From assembly GCA_029267175.1 (NCBI GenBank), contig JARIDJ010000003.1:1-58232 (forward strand): a stretch of DNA of 58,232 nucleotides, read 5' to 3'. Below the pieces are notes generated by a model. The model was not told the DNA's origin. It was given only the letters and a program-made list of their open reading frames with translations, and did not search any database. The position numbers and the translations under genes were made by a program. Positions 1 to 7,504 of the stretch are shown here, in pieces; positions within the stretch are counted from its first letter, which is position 1; every line of letters begins with the position of its first letter. Source of the DNA: Psychrobacter sp. (GTDB taxonomy: Bacteria; Pseudomonadota; Gammaproteobacteria; Pseudomonadales; Moraxellaceae).

Positions 1-2
1 AG

Positions 3-1070
3 CTCAATGATGATAGATTTGAGGGTATGCTACAAGGCCTCAAAGACGTCGCTGCCCTGCCCGATCCTATTGGTGAGGTCACTGATATGACTTTTCGTCC
101 CTCTGGTATTCATTTAGGTAAAATGCGGGTGCCATTAGGCGTCGTCGGTATGATCTATGAGTCGCGTCCTAATGTGACTTTAGAAGCTGCTTCATTGGCG
201 CTGAAATCAGGTAACGCTATTATCCTGCGCGGCGGCTCTGAAGCTTTTGAATCCAATCAAGCTATCGCTAAATGTATCCATAAAGGTCTAAATAAAGCCG
301 CACTCTCTGAGCATAGCGTACAGGTGCTAGAGACTACTGATCGCGCCGCTGTCGGCGAGCTGATCACTATGACTGACTATGTCGATGTTATCGTGCCGCG
401 TGGCGGTAAAGGCCTTATCGCTCGTATTAGCGAAGATGCCAAAGTGCCGGTGATCAAGCATTTAGATGGTAATTGTCATACCTATATCGATAGTGATGCC
501 AAAGCGGATATAGCAATAGAGGTCAGCGTCAACGCCAAGACTCATCGCTACGGTACTTGTAATACTATGGAGACCTTATTGGTCAATAAAGACGTGGCAA
601 ATGAGATGCTGCCAAAAATCGCTGAAGCTATCGTAGCCGCTGACGACGCCATGCAGCTAAGACTTGATGAGCAAGCAAAAACTATCTTAAAGGATAATGC
701 TAAGCTTGAGGGTCACTTATCAGCGGCGACTAGTGAGGACTGGGATACTGAATATCTAGCGCCTATCTTAGCGATAAAGATCGTTGATGATTTGGACGCG
801 GCGATTGAACATATCAATACTCATGGTAGCCACCATACTGATGTGATTATTACCGATAATTATAGTAAGTCGCAGCGCTTCATCCGCGAAGTCGACTCAG
901 CTAGCGTGATGATTAACGCTTCTAGCCGCTTTGCTGATGGGTTTGAGTACGGCCTTGGCGCTGAGATTGGTATCTCAACCGATAAGATCCATGCTCGTGG
1001 CCCCGTCGGCCTTGAGGGTCTAACCTCACAAAAGTGGATCGTCTATGGTCATGGCGAGACCCGTGCTTAA
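3..1070 (+). CDS. proA: Glutamate-5-semialdehyde dehydrogenase (gamma-glutamyl phosphate reductase), 5'-truncated by the window edge
   Basis: This enzyme reduces gamma-glutamyl phosphate to glutamate-5-semialdehyde with NADPH, the second step of proline synthesis in the cytoplasm. The reading frame is open to the left edge, so the N-terminus lies outside the window. The visible part carries family signatures: [10 protein letters not shown], a nucleotide-binding stretch with ILRGGSEA, the [10 protein letters not shown] segment and the catalytic-cysteine region [14 protein letters not shown]. The C-terminus ([13 protein letters not shown]) is intact. A hairpin terminator follows about 30 bases after the stop. 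The family call is secure; only the start is missing. Confidence 0.96.
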   Translation, partial: LNDDRFEGMLQGLKDVAALPDPIGEVTDMTFRPSGIHLGKMRVPLGVVGMIYESRPNVTLEAASLALKSGNAIILRGGSEAFESNQAIAKCIHKGLNKAALSEHSVQVLETTDRAAVGELITMTDYVDVIVPRGGKGLIARISEDAKVPVIKHLDGNCHTYIDSDAKADIAIEVSVNAKTHRYGTCNTMETLLVNKDVANEMLPKIAEAIVAADDAMQLRLDEQAKTILKDNAKLEGHLSAATSEDWDTEYLAPILAIKIVDDLDAAIEHINTHGSHHTDVIITDNYSKSQRFIREVDSASVMINASSRFADGFEYGLGAEIGISTDKIHARGPVGLEGLTSQKWIVYGHGETRA

Positions 1071-1100
1071 CTTTGCTTATTTATACAATTTCTAAACGAT

Positions 1101-1128
1101 ACGTCAGCTTAATAGCTGGCGTTTTTTA
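1101..1128 (+). terminator. Rho-independent terminator after proA
   Basis: A 9-bp stem (ACGTCAGCT with AGCTGGCGT, one G-T pair) with a four-base TAAT loop is followed by six T. It lies just downstream of the proA stop. A near-copy of the hairpin occurs at 2020-2047. Confidence 0.85.
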
Positions 1129-1173
1129 TAATGGCTATACAAAAAAACCTTCAGATAATGCTACCTTTACTAC

Positions 1174-1192
1174 GATTATAGATAATGATTTA
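1174..1192 (+). promoter_or_regulatory. Possible Fur/Zur-like box upstream of the ZIP-type gene
   Basis: Three nearly adjacent GATAAT-like hexamers are visible: GATTAT at 1174, GATAAT at 1181 and GATTTA at 1187. Fur boxes have been described as arrays of GATAAT hexamers, and the next gene is a predicted metal transporter 24 bases downstream. AT-rich DNA makes chance matches common, so this is only a candidate. Confidence 0.3.
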
Positions 1193-1215
1193 TATCGAAA
1201 CGTAAGAGGTTAGCT

Positions 1216-1914
1216 ATGATGGTTTTTTTAGTTATTATTATAGTGTCAGCCGCATTAATTGTCGGTGCACTTTGGGGCAGTTATGGCAAGCTGCCAGATT
1301 GGCTACAAGGCAATCTATTAGCCATAGCGGGTGGCGCTTTGATGCTATCTGTGGTGCTACAAATGCTACAACCTGCGGTCAGTCACAGCGGACTATTAGC
1401 GACTGCCTTTTTTACTTTATTAGGCGCTGGGGTATTTACTAGCATAGATTATCTAATAGATGAAAAGCTGCAAAGTAGTAGTGGCGGCGGCCTGCTGGCA
1501 GCGGTCACCTTGGACGGTGTGCCTGAGAACTTAGCGCTAGGCGTGTCTTTGATCAGTGGCAATGTCATGCAAGTTGCGGCGCTTGCCGGCTCCATTTTAT
1601 TATCCAACCTGCCCGAGGCGGCAGGCGGCGCTAAGCAAATGCAAGAGTCCGGCTCTAGCCATAAAAAAATAATCCTAATCTGGATCGGCGCGGCTATTTT
1701 ATTATCACTCGCGGCTATCGCTGGCAACTTTTTATTACGCGATGTGTCTAAGTCAATCATAAGCTTGATAGACTGCTTTGCTGCCGGAGCCGTCATTGCC
1801 TCACTCGCTACCGAAGTGTTTCCAGATGCTTTCAAAAAAGGCAATCATTGGGCGGGTATTAGCACCGCTATCGGCTTGGTTTTGGCCTTAGGATTAGATC
1901 AATTAGGAAGCTAA
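1216..1914 (+). CDS. ZIP-family-like metal transporter (integral membrane)
   Basis: A 232-residue hydrophobic protein with about seven predicted membrane segments. It has ZIP-like motifs: LDGVPENLALGVSL in the middle (histidine-poor version of the ZIP helix IV signature, with D, P, E and N) and SNLPEAAGG in the next helix, plus a late AAGAVIASLATEVFPDA helix that resembles ZIP helix VII. The cytoplasmic loop lacks the usual long histidine-rich stretch. A TAAGAGG ribosome site sits six bases before the ATG. The gene is flanked by two nearly identical terminators and is probably a single transcription unit. Likely role: uptake or efflux of a divalent metal across the inner membrane; the metal cannot be read from sequence. 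Confidence 0.75.
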   Translation: MMVFLVIIIVSAALIVGALWGSYGKLPDWLQGNLLAIAGGALMLSVVLQMLQPAVSHSGLLATAFFTLLGAGVFTSIDYLIDEKLQSSSGGGLLAAVTLDGVPENLALGVSLISGNVMQVAALAGSILLSNLPEAAGGAKQMQESGSSHKKIILIWIGAAILLSLAAIAGNFLLRDVSKSIISLIDCFAAGAVIASLATEVFPDAFKKGNHWAGISTAIGLVLALGLDQLGS

Positions 1915-2004
1915 CAAAGCCATTAGTCGCTACTAGACAGCACGATTTGTTATAATTTTTGCTAAAATAGCGGTTTTGTTGTCCATTTTTTGCGCTATTT
2001 AAAG

Positions 2005-2010
2005 TATAAT
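2005..2010 (+). promoter_or_regulatory. TATAAT -10 box of the probable promoter for the CSD-RNase/barstar operon
   Basis: A perfect TATAAT lies 77 bases before the ATG of the RNase gene. No good -35 hexamer at 16-18 bases was found. If used, transcription would start near 2016, immediately before the terminator-like hairpin at 2020-2047. Confidence 0.4.
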
Positions 2011-2019
2011 TCATAGCTA

Positions 2020-2047
2020 ACGTCAGCCTAATCGCTGGCGTTTTTTA
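2020..2047 (+). terminator. Rho-independent terminator after the ZIP-like gene (possibly in the leader of the next operon)
   Basis: An 8-bp stem (ACGTCAGC with GCTGGCGT) is followed by seven T. It is a near-copy of the hairpin at 1101-1128. It ends only 40 bases before the RNase gene start and follows a TATAAT box, so it could also act on transcripts of the downstream operon. Confidence 0.8.
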
Positions 2048-2086
2048 TTATTTAATGCAGAGCTTCGTGATAAGAATATCTTGCTG

Positions 2087-2875
2087 ATGCAAAGTGGCAA
2101 AATAAAATACTGGAATGAGGATAAGGGTTACGGCTTCATCGATGTCGATCATCAAATCGAAGATGTATTTTTTCATGTCAGTAACACTAAGCTATCAGCA
2201 CCGATTAGCGTAGGACAGGGCGTTTATTTCAATAGCGAGCGTAATGATAAAAACCAATTACGGGCAACTGAGGTCACCTCTATCTGTTTAGAGCTGCCAA
2301 AAAGCGCCGTATCAGCCTCAAAATCAGCATCGGCAGCAACGACTCAGGCTTCGCTAAGCACCAAACATCATAGTCAGTTAAATCGTCAAAATCTGCGCCG
2401 TAATAAAAGTAGTAATAAAAACAATTATCATGCGAACTCGAATAAAAAAAGCTCGCTATCTACTTTATTTAGCCTAGTCGCTCTTATCGTTGCCGCGGTT
2501 TATTTTTTTGGCGATATACAGTCAAGCTTTTTTGGCGACAACTTATCGGCGCTTAATCATACGCAAGGCTCCTCAGTCCTAACAGATGAAACGCCTGTCA
2601 AGGCTATTACTGGCGATGCGCAAATCGACAACACTATCGCGCTGATTAAGCAAGGTGGCCCCTACCCTTATCCTCATAAAGATGGCAGCACTTTTTATAA
2701 TCGCGAGGGCAGACTTCCGGCTCAGCCCAGTGATTATTACCGCGAATATACCGTGCCTACGCCAGGTCGCTCTGATAGAGGAGCACGGCGTATCGTTACA
2801 GGTGGCAACCCACCCAAAGTTTATTATCTGACCATCGACCACTACGATAGTTTTAGCCAATTGCAGGTAAAATGA
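2087..2875 (+). CDS. Cold-shock domain / membrane segment / barnase-type (N1/T1-family) ribonuclease fusion
   Basis: A 262-residue protein with three parts. Residues 1-66 form a cold-shock domain with RNP1 (KGYGFI) and RNP2 (VFFHVS). Residues about 70-124 are a basic, Ser/Asn/Lys-rich linker. Residues about 126-142 are one hydrophobic span. The C-terminal 85 residues match the barnase/binase fold: FYNREGRLP, the REYTV glutamate (E220; barnase E73), the arginine-rich loop GRSDRGARRIV (barnase R83/R87) and the terminal IDHYDSF histidine (H252; barnase H102). The catalytic set looks complete. The basic stretch before the span suggests cytoplasmic N-terminus and periplasmic RNase, but this is inferred. 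The ATG at 2087 is preferred over an in-frame TTG at 2081. A barstar gene follows one base after the stop. Function as toxin, exported RNase or regulated RNA-decay enzyme is not determined. Confidence 0.85.
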   Translation: MQSGKIKYWNEDKGYGFIDVDHQIEDVFFHVSNTKLSAPISVGQGVYFNSERNDKNQLRATEVTSICLELPKSAVSASKSASAATTQASLSTKHHSQLNRQNLRRNKSSNKNNYHANSNKKSSLSTLFSLVALIVAAVYFFGDIQSSFFGDNLSALNHTQGSSVLTDETPVKAITGDAQIDNTIALIKQGGPYPYPHKDGSTFYNREGRLPAQPSDYYREYTVPTPGRSDRGARRIVTGGNPPKVYYLTIDHYDSFSQLQVK

Positions 2876-2876
2876 T

Positions 2877-3218
2877 ATGAGCCAAGCTATTTACTATGTT
2901 AATAAAAACCATATTAATGAGAGCGATATTCCTAAGCAAGCCATTGCCATTGACACTACTGAAAATATTGATAAACAATCTTTATTAATAGGATTGGCTA
3001 AAGCAGGTAATTTCCCAGATTATTTTGCTCCTAACTGGGATGCGCTATGGGACTGCTTAACCGATAGTGATTTATGTTATCTAAGCTTGGATTTAACGCA
3101 GAGTAAAAGTATTAACCCCGAAGACTTTAATACTTTTAAGACTATTATAGAAGAAGCCTATAGGGATTTTGGTAAGCCGCAGCTATGGATTGTGGTAGCC
3201 AATCAGGAAGCTAAATAG
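2877..3218 (+). CDS. Barstar-family ribonuclease inhibitor
   Basis: A 113-residue cytoplasmic protein without signal peptide. The core NFPDYFAPNWDALWDCLTD aligns with the barstar inhibitory helix and keeps the two aspartates (barstar D35 and D39) and the tryptophan (W38) that plug the barnase active site. A C-terminal TIIEEAYRDFG...LWIVVA segment matches the last helix and strand. The start codon is one base after the RNase stop, so the two are probably translationally coupled. Known barstars bind barnase very tightly and protect the producing cell. The close coupling and the intact RNase residues upstream suggest a true cognate pair. Confidence 0.92.
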   Translation: MSQAIYYVNKNHINESDIPKQAIAIDTTENIDKQSLLIGLAKAGNFPDYFAPNWDALWDCLTDSDLCYLSLDLTQSKSINPEDFNTFKTIIEEAYRDFGKPQLWIVVANQEAK

Positions 3219-3278
3219 ACTAATGAATGTCGAAATTATGATTTATTTAAGCTAAATACTATATAAAAGGATGACGTT

Positions 3279-4553
3279 ATGGAACTTGCCTTAAACGGTT
3301 ATTATACGTTGATATTAGCGACGTTCGTGCTACTACTCGGACGTTTTTTGATCAAAAAAATAAAGGTGTTAGAGGACTTTAATATTCCAGAGCCAGTAGT
3401 CGGCGGCTTGGTTGCCGCTATTGTAGTCTACGCGCTGAATTTGATTTGGGGTTATAGTTTTAACTTTCATCAAGGCTTGCAAACGGCGACGATGCTGATG
3501 TTTTTTGCCTCTATTGGCCTTAGTGCTGATTTTGGTCGGCTCAAAGCGGGCGGCTCGCCGTTATTTATTTTTACTATTGTCGTCTCGGTATTTATTATCT
3601 TACAAGATGTCGTCGGCGTCGCTATGGCAAGCGCTTTAGGACTTGATCCGCTACTAGGATTGGTCACCGGCTCCATCGCTTTGACTGGCGGACACGGGAC
3701 AGCTGGCGCTTGGGGTGTGGTACTCGAAGAAGAATACGGCGTGGTTGGCGCGACCACTTTGGGTATCGCAGTAGCTACTTATGGCTTGGTGGCAGGCGGT
3801 CTGATCGGTGGACCTGTCGCCCGTAAGCTCATCCACAGATTGGGTATCAGTCCAACGCTTGCAGATCCTAATCCGACTGACATCGAAAAAGTCGCTAGTG
3901 CCCAGTCGCTATACAGTACCAAGCATGACGAAGATACGATCCTCAATGATAAAGAGATTTTTGAGAAGCCGGATCACATTCGCCTTATTACCGCTTCCTC
4001 TACTATTGAGTCGTTAGCCCTATTTGCCGCCGCTTTAGCTTTTGCAGATATTATGACCAATGTCGCCGAAGGCACTTGGTTTCAGCTTCCTACCTTTGTT
4101 TGGGCACTAGCGGCTGGGGTTATCATTCGTAACTCGTTAACTATCGTCTTTAACTTTGAGATGTTTGATCGCGCTATTGATGTCATCGGTAACGCCTCGT
4201 TGAGCCTATTTTTAGCTATGGCGCTATTATCTTTGAAGCTCTGGCAATTGACAGATTTGGCAGGTCCGGTACTGATTATTTTATTAGTACAAACGCTACT
4301 TATGGTTATCTATGTTTATTTTGTGACTTTCAGAATTATGGGCAAAGACTATGATGCAGCGGTCCTCTCCGCCGGACATTGCGGCTTTGGTATGGGTGCA
4401 ACCCCGACCGCTATTGCCAACATGCAGGCGGTAACCGATCGCTATTTGGCCTCTCCAAAAGCCTTCTTAATCGTGCCGATGGTTGGTGCTTTCTTTGTCG
4501 ATATCGTCAACGCTACTATATTGCAGATATTTACGCAGCTGCCGTTTATGTAG
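3279..4553 (+). CDS. gltS: Sodium/glutamate symporter
   Basis: A 424-residue inner-membrane protein of the ESS (GltS) family that takes up glutamate with Na+. It shows the family's two inverted halves: the first with IPEPVVGGL and the GGHGTAGAWG re-entrant loop, the second with the matching AGHCGFGMGATPTAIANM loop. A hydrophilic linker of about 40 residues separates the halves. A strong AAAAGGA ribosome site precedes the ATG. A hairpin terminator follows, so it ends its transcription unit. Length is usual for the family. Confidence 0.95.
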   Translation: MELALNGYYTLILATFVLLLGRFLIKKIKVLEDFNIPEPVVGGLVAAIVVYALNLIWGYSFNFHQGLQTATMLMFFASIGLSADFGRLKAGGSPLFIFTIVVSVFIILQDVVGVAMASALGLDPLLGLVTGSIALTGGHGTAGAWGVVLEEEYGVVGATTLGIAVATYGLVAGGLIGGPVARKLIHRLGISPTLADPNPTDIEKVASAQSLYSTKHDEDTILNDKEIFEKPDHIRLITASSTIESLALFAAALAFADIMTNVAEGTWFQLPTFVWALAAGVIIRNSLTIVFNFEMFDRAIDVIGNASLSLFLAMALLSLKLWQLTDLAGPVLIILLVQTLLMVIYVYFVTFRIMGKDYDAAVLSAGHCGFGMGATPTAIANMQAVTDRYLASPKAFLIVPMVGAFFVDIVNATILQIFTQLPFM

Positions 4554-4589
4554 AGAATAAGTAGCAATAAAATATCGTAGATTTAGAAT

Positions 4590-4625
4590 AACCCCGATTA
4601 TATTTTGTATAATTGGGGTTTTTAT
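4590..4625 (+). terminator. Rho-independent terminator after gltS
   Basis: A 13-bp stem (4590-4602 with 4608-4620, one G-T pair) and a TTTTG loop are followed by a short T run. It overlaps the upstream in-frame ATG at 4613 of the next gene, which argues for the later start there. Confidence 0.85.
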
Positions 4626-4648
4626 TGGCTAGTGGTAAAGGACTTTTT

Positions 4649-5305
4649 ATGTTTGGTATCACCGATCTTACCGCTTATATTATTGGCTCCATTATCATCA
4701 TCTTATTGCCTGGACCAAACAGCTTATATTGTCTCTCGGTGTCAGCGGCGCACGGCGTACGTAGAGGCTATCGCGCTGTTGCAGGTATTTTTGTGGGCGA
4801 TAGTATTTTGATGTTAGTGACCGTTTTGGGCGTAGGCAGTTTACTCAAGCTCTACCCTGTTGTGTTTAATGCCATCAAACTTATTGGCGGGCTGTATTTG
4901 CTGTATTTGGGTATAAAGCTATTGTTTGGCGCTCAGCAAACCTTTCGTCATAGAGCGTTGTTGACTGAAGCTACGCCTAAAGTCTCAGCGCCGCCTGCTA
5001 GCCAAAACTTTTTTTATCGGGCTTTACTACTGAGCCTGACCAATCCTAAAGGGATATTATTCTTCTTATCTTTTTTTGTGCAATTTGTCGAGCCAACTTA
5101 CCCGCATCCCTTTTTATCCTTTTTTATTCTCGCAGTCATTTTGCAGATTATTAGTCTTAGTTATCAAAGTTTAATGGTATTCTCCGGTAAAAACTTATCA
5201 AACAGATTTAGCCGCTCCCCTAGATTAATCATCGCTAGCATGAGCTTGACTGGATTGCTGTTTATCGGCTTTGCCATTAATTTGTGGTTGGCGCAGTTAA
5301 GCTGA
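4649..5305 (+). CDS. leuE: LysE/RhtB-family amino-acid exporter, LeuE-like
   Basis: A protein of 218 residues with about six membrane segments. The N-terminal LLPGPNSLYCLSVSAAHG motif is the LysE/RhtB signature (PGPN). The following GYRAVAGIFVGDSILM and LGGLYLLYLGIKLL-like stretches match leucine exporter LeuE most closely. The ATG at 4649 is chosen because AAAGGA lies just upstream, it begins at the family's normal N-terminus, and an in-frame ATG 36 bases earlier falls inside the gltS terminator. Likely role: export of leucine or related neutral amino acids. The substrate is inferred from family resemblance only. Confidence 0.85.
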   Translation: MFGITDLTAYIIGSIIIILLPGPNSLYCLSVSAAHGVRRGYRAVAGIFVGDSILMLVTVLGVGSLLKLYPVVFNAIKLIGGLYLLYLGIKLLFGAQQTFRHRALLTEATPKVSAPPASQNFFYRALLLSLTNPKGILFFLSFFVQFVEPTYPHPFLSFFILAVILQIISLSYQSLMVFSGKNLSNRFSRSPRLIIASMSLTGLLFIGFAINLWLAQLS

Positions 5306-5348
5306 CTCAAAAGCATCAGTCTATAAAGATCTTCATATTTATATTAAA

Positions 5349-5385
5349 AAACCGCCTAGCAAAAAGCTAAGCGGTTTCAATTTTT
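5349..5385. terminator. Bidirectional terminator between leuE-like gene and glyA
   Basis: A 12-base stem with one mismatch (AAACCGCCTAGC with GCTAAGCGGTTT) has A-rich and T-rich flanks on both sides. It lies between two convergent genes. Confidence 0.8.
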
Positions 5386-5411
5386 AAAAATCTAAAAGCG
5401 GCTAAAAAGCG

Positions 5412-6668
5412 TTACTGATTTTTCTCATAAACTGGCTTTTTGGCGCAGATTGCTTTGACTTTTTCGCGAGTGTCACTGATGACTTTTTCATCGCCGCGAC
5501 TATCTAATACATCACAGATCCAATTTGCTACTTCTTTGACATCCGCTTCATCAAAGCCGCGAGTGGTCAATGCTGGCGTACCGATACGGATACCAGAGGT
5601 AACGAAAGGCGATTTTGGATCGTTAGGAACGGCGTTTTTATTGACAGTGATATAGGCATCGCCAAGCCACGCATCCGCTTCTTTACCAGTCATTTCTTGC
5701 TTGACTAGACTGATAAGCATTAGATGGTTTTCGGTACCGCCAGAGATGATCTCATAGCCGCGATCCATGATAACTTCTGCCATCGCTTTGGCGTTTTTCA
5801 CGACTTGTGCTTGATAGTTTTTGAAATTATCTTCGAGCGCTTCTTTGAAGCAAACCGCTTTACCAGCGATAGCGTGCATCAATGGGCCGCCTTGGTTGCC
5901 TGGGAAAACAGCAGAATTTAGCTTTTTGGCAAGCTTATCATCACGTGACATGATGATACCTGAGCGTGGGCCACGTAAGGTTTTATGAGTAGTACTAGTG
6001 ACCACATCGGCAAAAGGCACTGGGTTTGGATACGCGCCAGTAGCGGCAAGACCTGCGATGTGTGCCATATCGACTAGGAAATAAGCGCCCACTTCATCAG
6101 CGATATCACGGAAACGCTGCCAATCGACCACTTGTGAGTAGGCCGAAAAACCGGCGATGATCATCTTTGGCTTGTGCTCGCGGGCTAAGCGATCGACTTC
6201 GTCATAATCAATGAGGCCAGTCTCTTCGACTAAGCCATACTGTACGGCGTTGTAGTTGATACCTGAGAAGTTAATATGCGCGCCATGAGTCAAGTGACCA
6301 CCGGCATCAAGGCTCATACCTAGCACCGTATCATTAGCCTCTAATAACGCCAAAAATACCGCTGAGTTGGCTTGACTACCTGAGTGCGGCTGCACGTTGA
6401 CATACTGGGCACCAAATAGCTCTTTAGCACGGTCAATGGCCAACTGCTCAACCACATCGACGTGTTCACAGCCGCCATAATAGCGCTTGCCTGGATAACC
6501 TTCGGCGTATTTATTGGTTAGATCTGAACCCTGCGCTTCCATCACCGCTTGTGAGCAGTAGTTCTCTGAAGCGATAAGCTCGATATGGCTTTCTTGACGT
6601 TTGCTTTCAGCTTCCATCGCTTCTGCCAAGGCAGGATCAAATTCTTTTATAGAGATATTCTTAAACAT
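5412..6668 (-). CDS. glyA: Serine hydroxymethyltransferase
   Basis: A 418-residue PLP enzyme that converts serine and tetrahydrofolate to glycine and 5,10-methylene-THF, the main cytoplasmic one-carbon source. It has the family landmarks: [13 protein letters not shown], the [13 protein letters not shown] loop, [11 protein letters not shown] and the PLP lysine K229 in [13 protein letters not shown]. Length is standard. An AGGACC ribosome site precedes the ATG. It lies downstream of ubiC on the same strand with a 266-base spacer, so it likely has its own promoter. Confidence 0.97.
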   Translation of the reverse strand: MFKNISIKEFDPALAEAMEAESKRQESHIELIASENYCSQAVMEAQGSDLTNKYAEGYPGKRYYGGCEHVDVVEQLAIDRAKELFGAQYVNVQPHSGSQANSAVFLALLEANDTVLGMSLDAGGHLTHGAHINFSGINYNAVQYGLVEETGLIDYDEVDRLAREHKPKMIIAGFSAYSQVVDWQRFRDIADEVGAYFLVDMAHIAGLAATGAYPNPVPFADVVTSTTHKTLRGPRSGIIMSRDDKLAKKLNSAVFPGNQGGPLMHAIAGKAVCFKEALEDNFKNYQAQVVKNAKAMAEVIMDRGYEIISGGTENHLMLISLVKQEMTGKEADAWLGDAYITVNKNAVPNDPKSPFVTSGIRIGTPALTTRGFDEADVKEVANWICDVLDSRGDEKVISDTREKVKAICAKKPVYEKNQ

Positions 6669-6934
6669 AGTTAGGTCCTATATAAGGTGTTTGGTAAAAC
6701 GAGAGTTTTTAGAAACGAGATAATAGGGTCAGCTAATAATAACTAGCCTGAAAATAATAATAATCAGTTAGGAAAAGTTAGGGTTTAGCAGCTACTCAGC
6801 AATGATTTTTAGGGTCTTCATCCGCTTAAGTTTTGCTGTAGCCTGAGTTTAACATGAAATCTAGTTCTATGAGCGTAAAAGCTTACTTTAAGATTAGCAA
6901 ATGAGCTATTTTTATAATAAAAACCATTGCCAAA

Positions 6935-7444
6935 CTATTCGTTCCTACTAACTAAAAAATCCGGCAAAAAAGTCTCACTGATGAGCAGCGCTCTACCGTA
7001 CCAGTCATAACGCGTTTGCCGCTGCCAACCTTTATCGGTATAGGAGATAAAGCGCTGATTGGGCAAAGTCTGGTGACGCTTAAATAACACATAACCGATG
7101 GGTGTGCCTTTGAGCTGCTGTAATCGTTTGGCAGACCCCTGCAAGCTAGTTAGTGGAAAAATGCTTTGTGCCCATACCCACGGCTGCTCGCTATCACCAT
7201 ATAACTGTGCCTCGCGTACCCAAGCGAGCACAGGTCTATTGTACTGCTGCTTTGGAAGAGCTAACTGCTGCTTTTGGGCTAATGTCAGGAGCCGATAACC
7301 TTCAAAGCAGCGCTCTACTCGTAATGGCTGACCTGACTTGGTCTCTAACATAGCGGTCAGTGAGCCCTCAGCATTAAGCCAAGGTAACAGCTTAGGTGGT
7401 GGCGATAATGAGGTAGATAAAGAAGAGGAAAAACATCTTGGCAT
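6935..7444 (-). CDS. ubiC: Chorismate--pyruvate lyase
   Basis: A 169-residue protein matching UbiC, which splits chorismate into 4-hydroxybenzoate and pyruvate, the first committed step of ubiquinone synthesis. Landmarks are W22-x-GSLT near the N-terminus, R77 in WVREAQLYG, the QPWVWAQSIFPLTSLQG strand, the LKGTPIGYVLF segment and E157 in ISETFLPDF. The arginine and glutamate correspond to the active-site pair of E. coli UbiC. Overall similarity is spread out, as is usual for this divergent family. It sits 60 bases downstream of the COG3146 gene and may be cotranscribed with it. No ubiA is next to it. Confidence 0.88.
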   Translation of the reverse strand: MPRCFSSSLSTSLSPPPKLLPWLNAEGSLTAMLETKSGQPLRVERCFEGYRLLTLAQKQQLALPKQQYNRPVLAWVREAQLYGDSEQPWVWAQSIFPLTSLQGSAKRLQQLKGTPIGYVLFKRHQTLPNQRFISYTDKGWQRQTRYDWYGRALLISETFLPDFLVSRNE

Positions 7445-7504
7445 AATAGTTATTGGCTTTAAAACGTTAGGATTGTTAGCTAAAGAGCAGACTAATAACT
7501 AGGC

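Noticed and set aside
6669..6934. Riboswitch upstream of glyA
   Set aside because: No glycine-, SAM- or folate-aptamer-like conserved blocks were recognised; only an AT-rich leader with a normal ribosome site.
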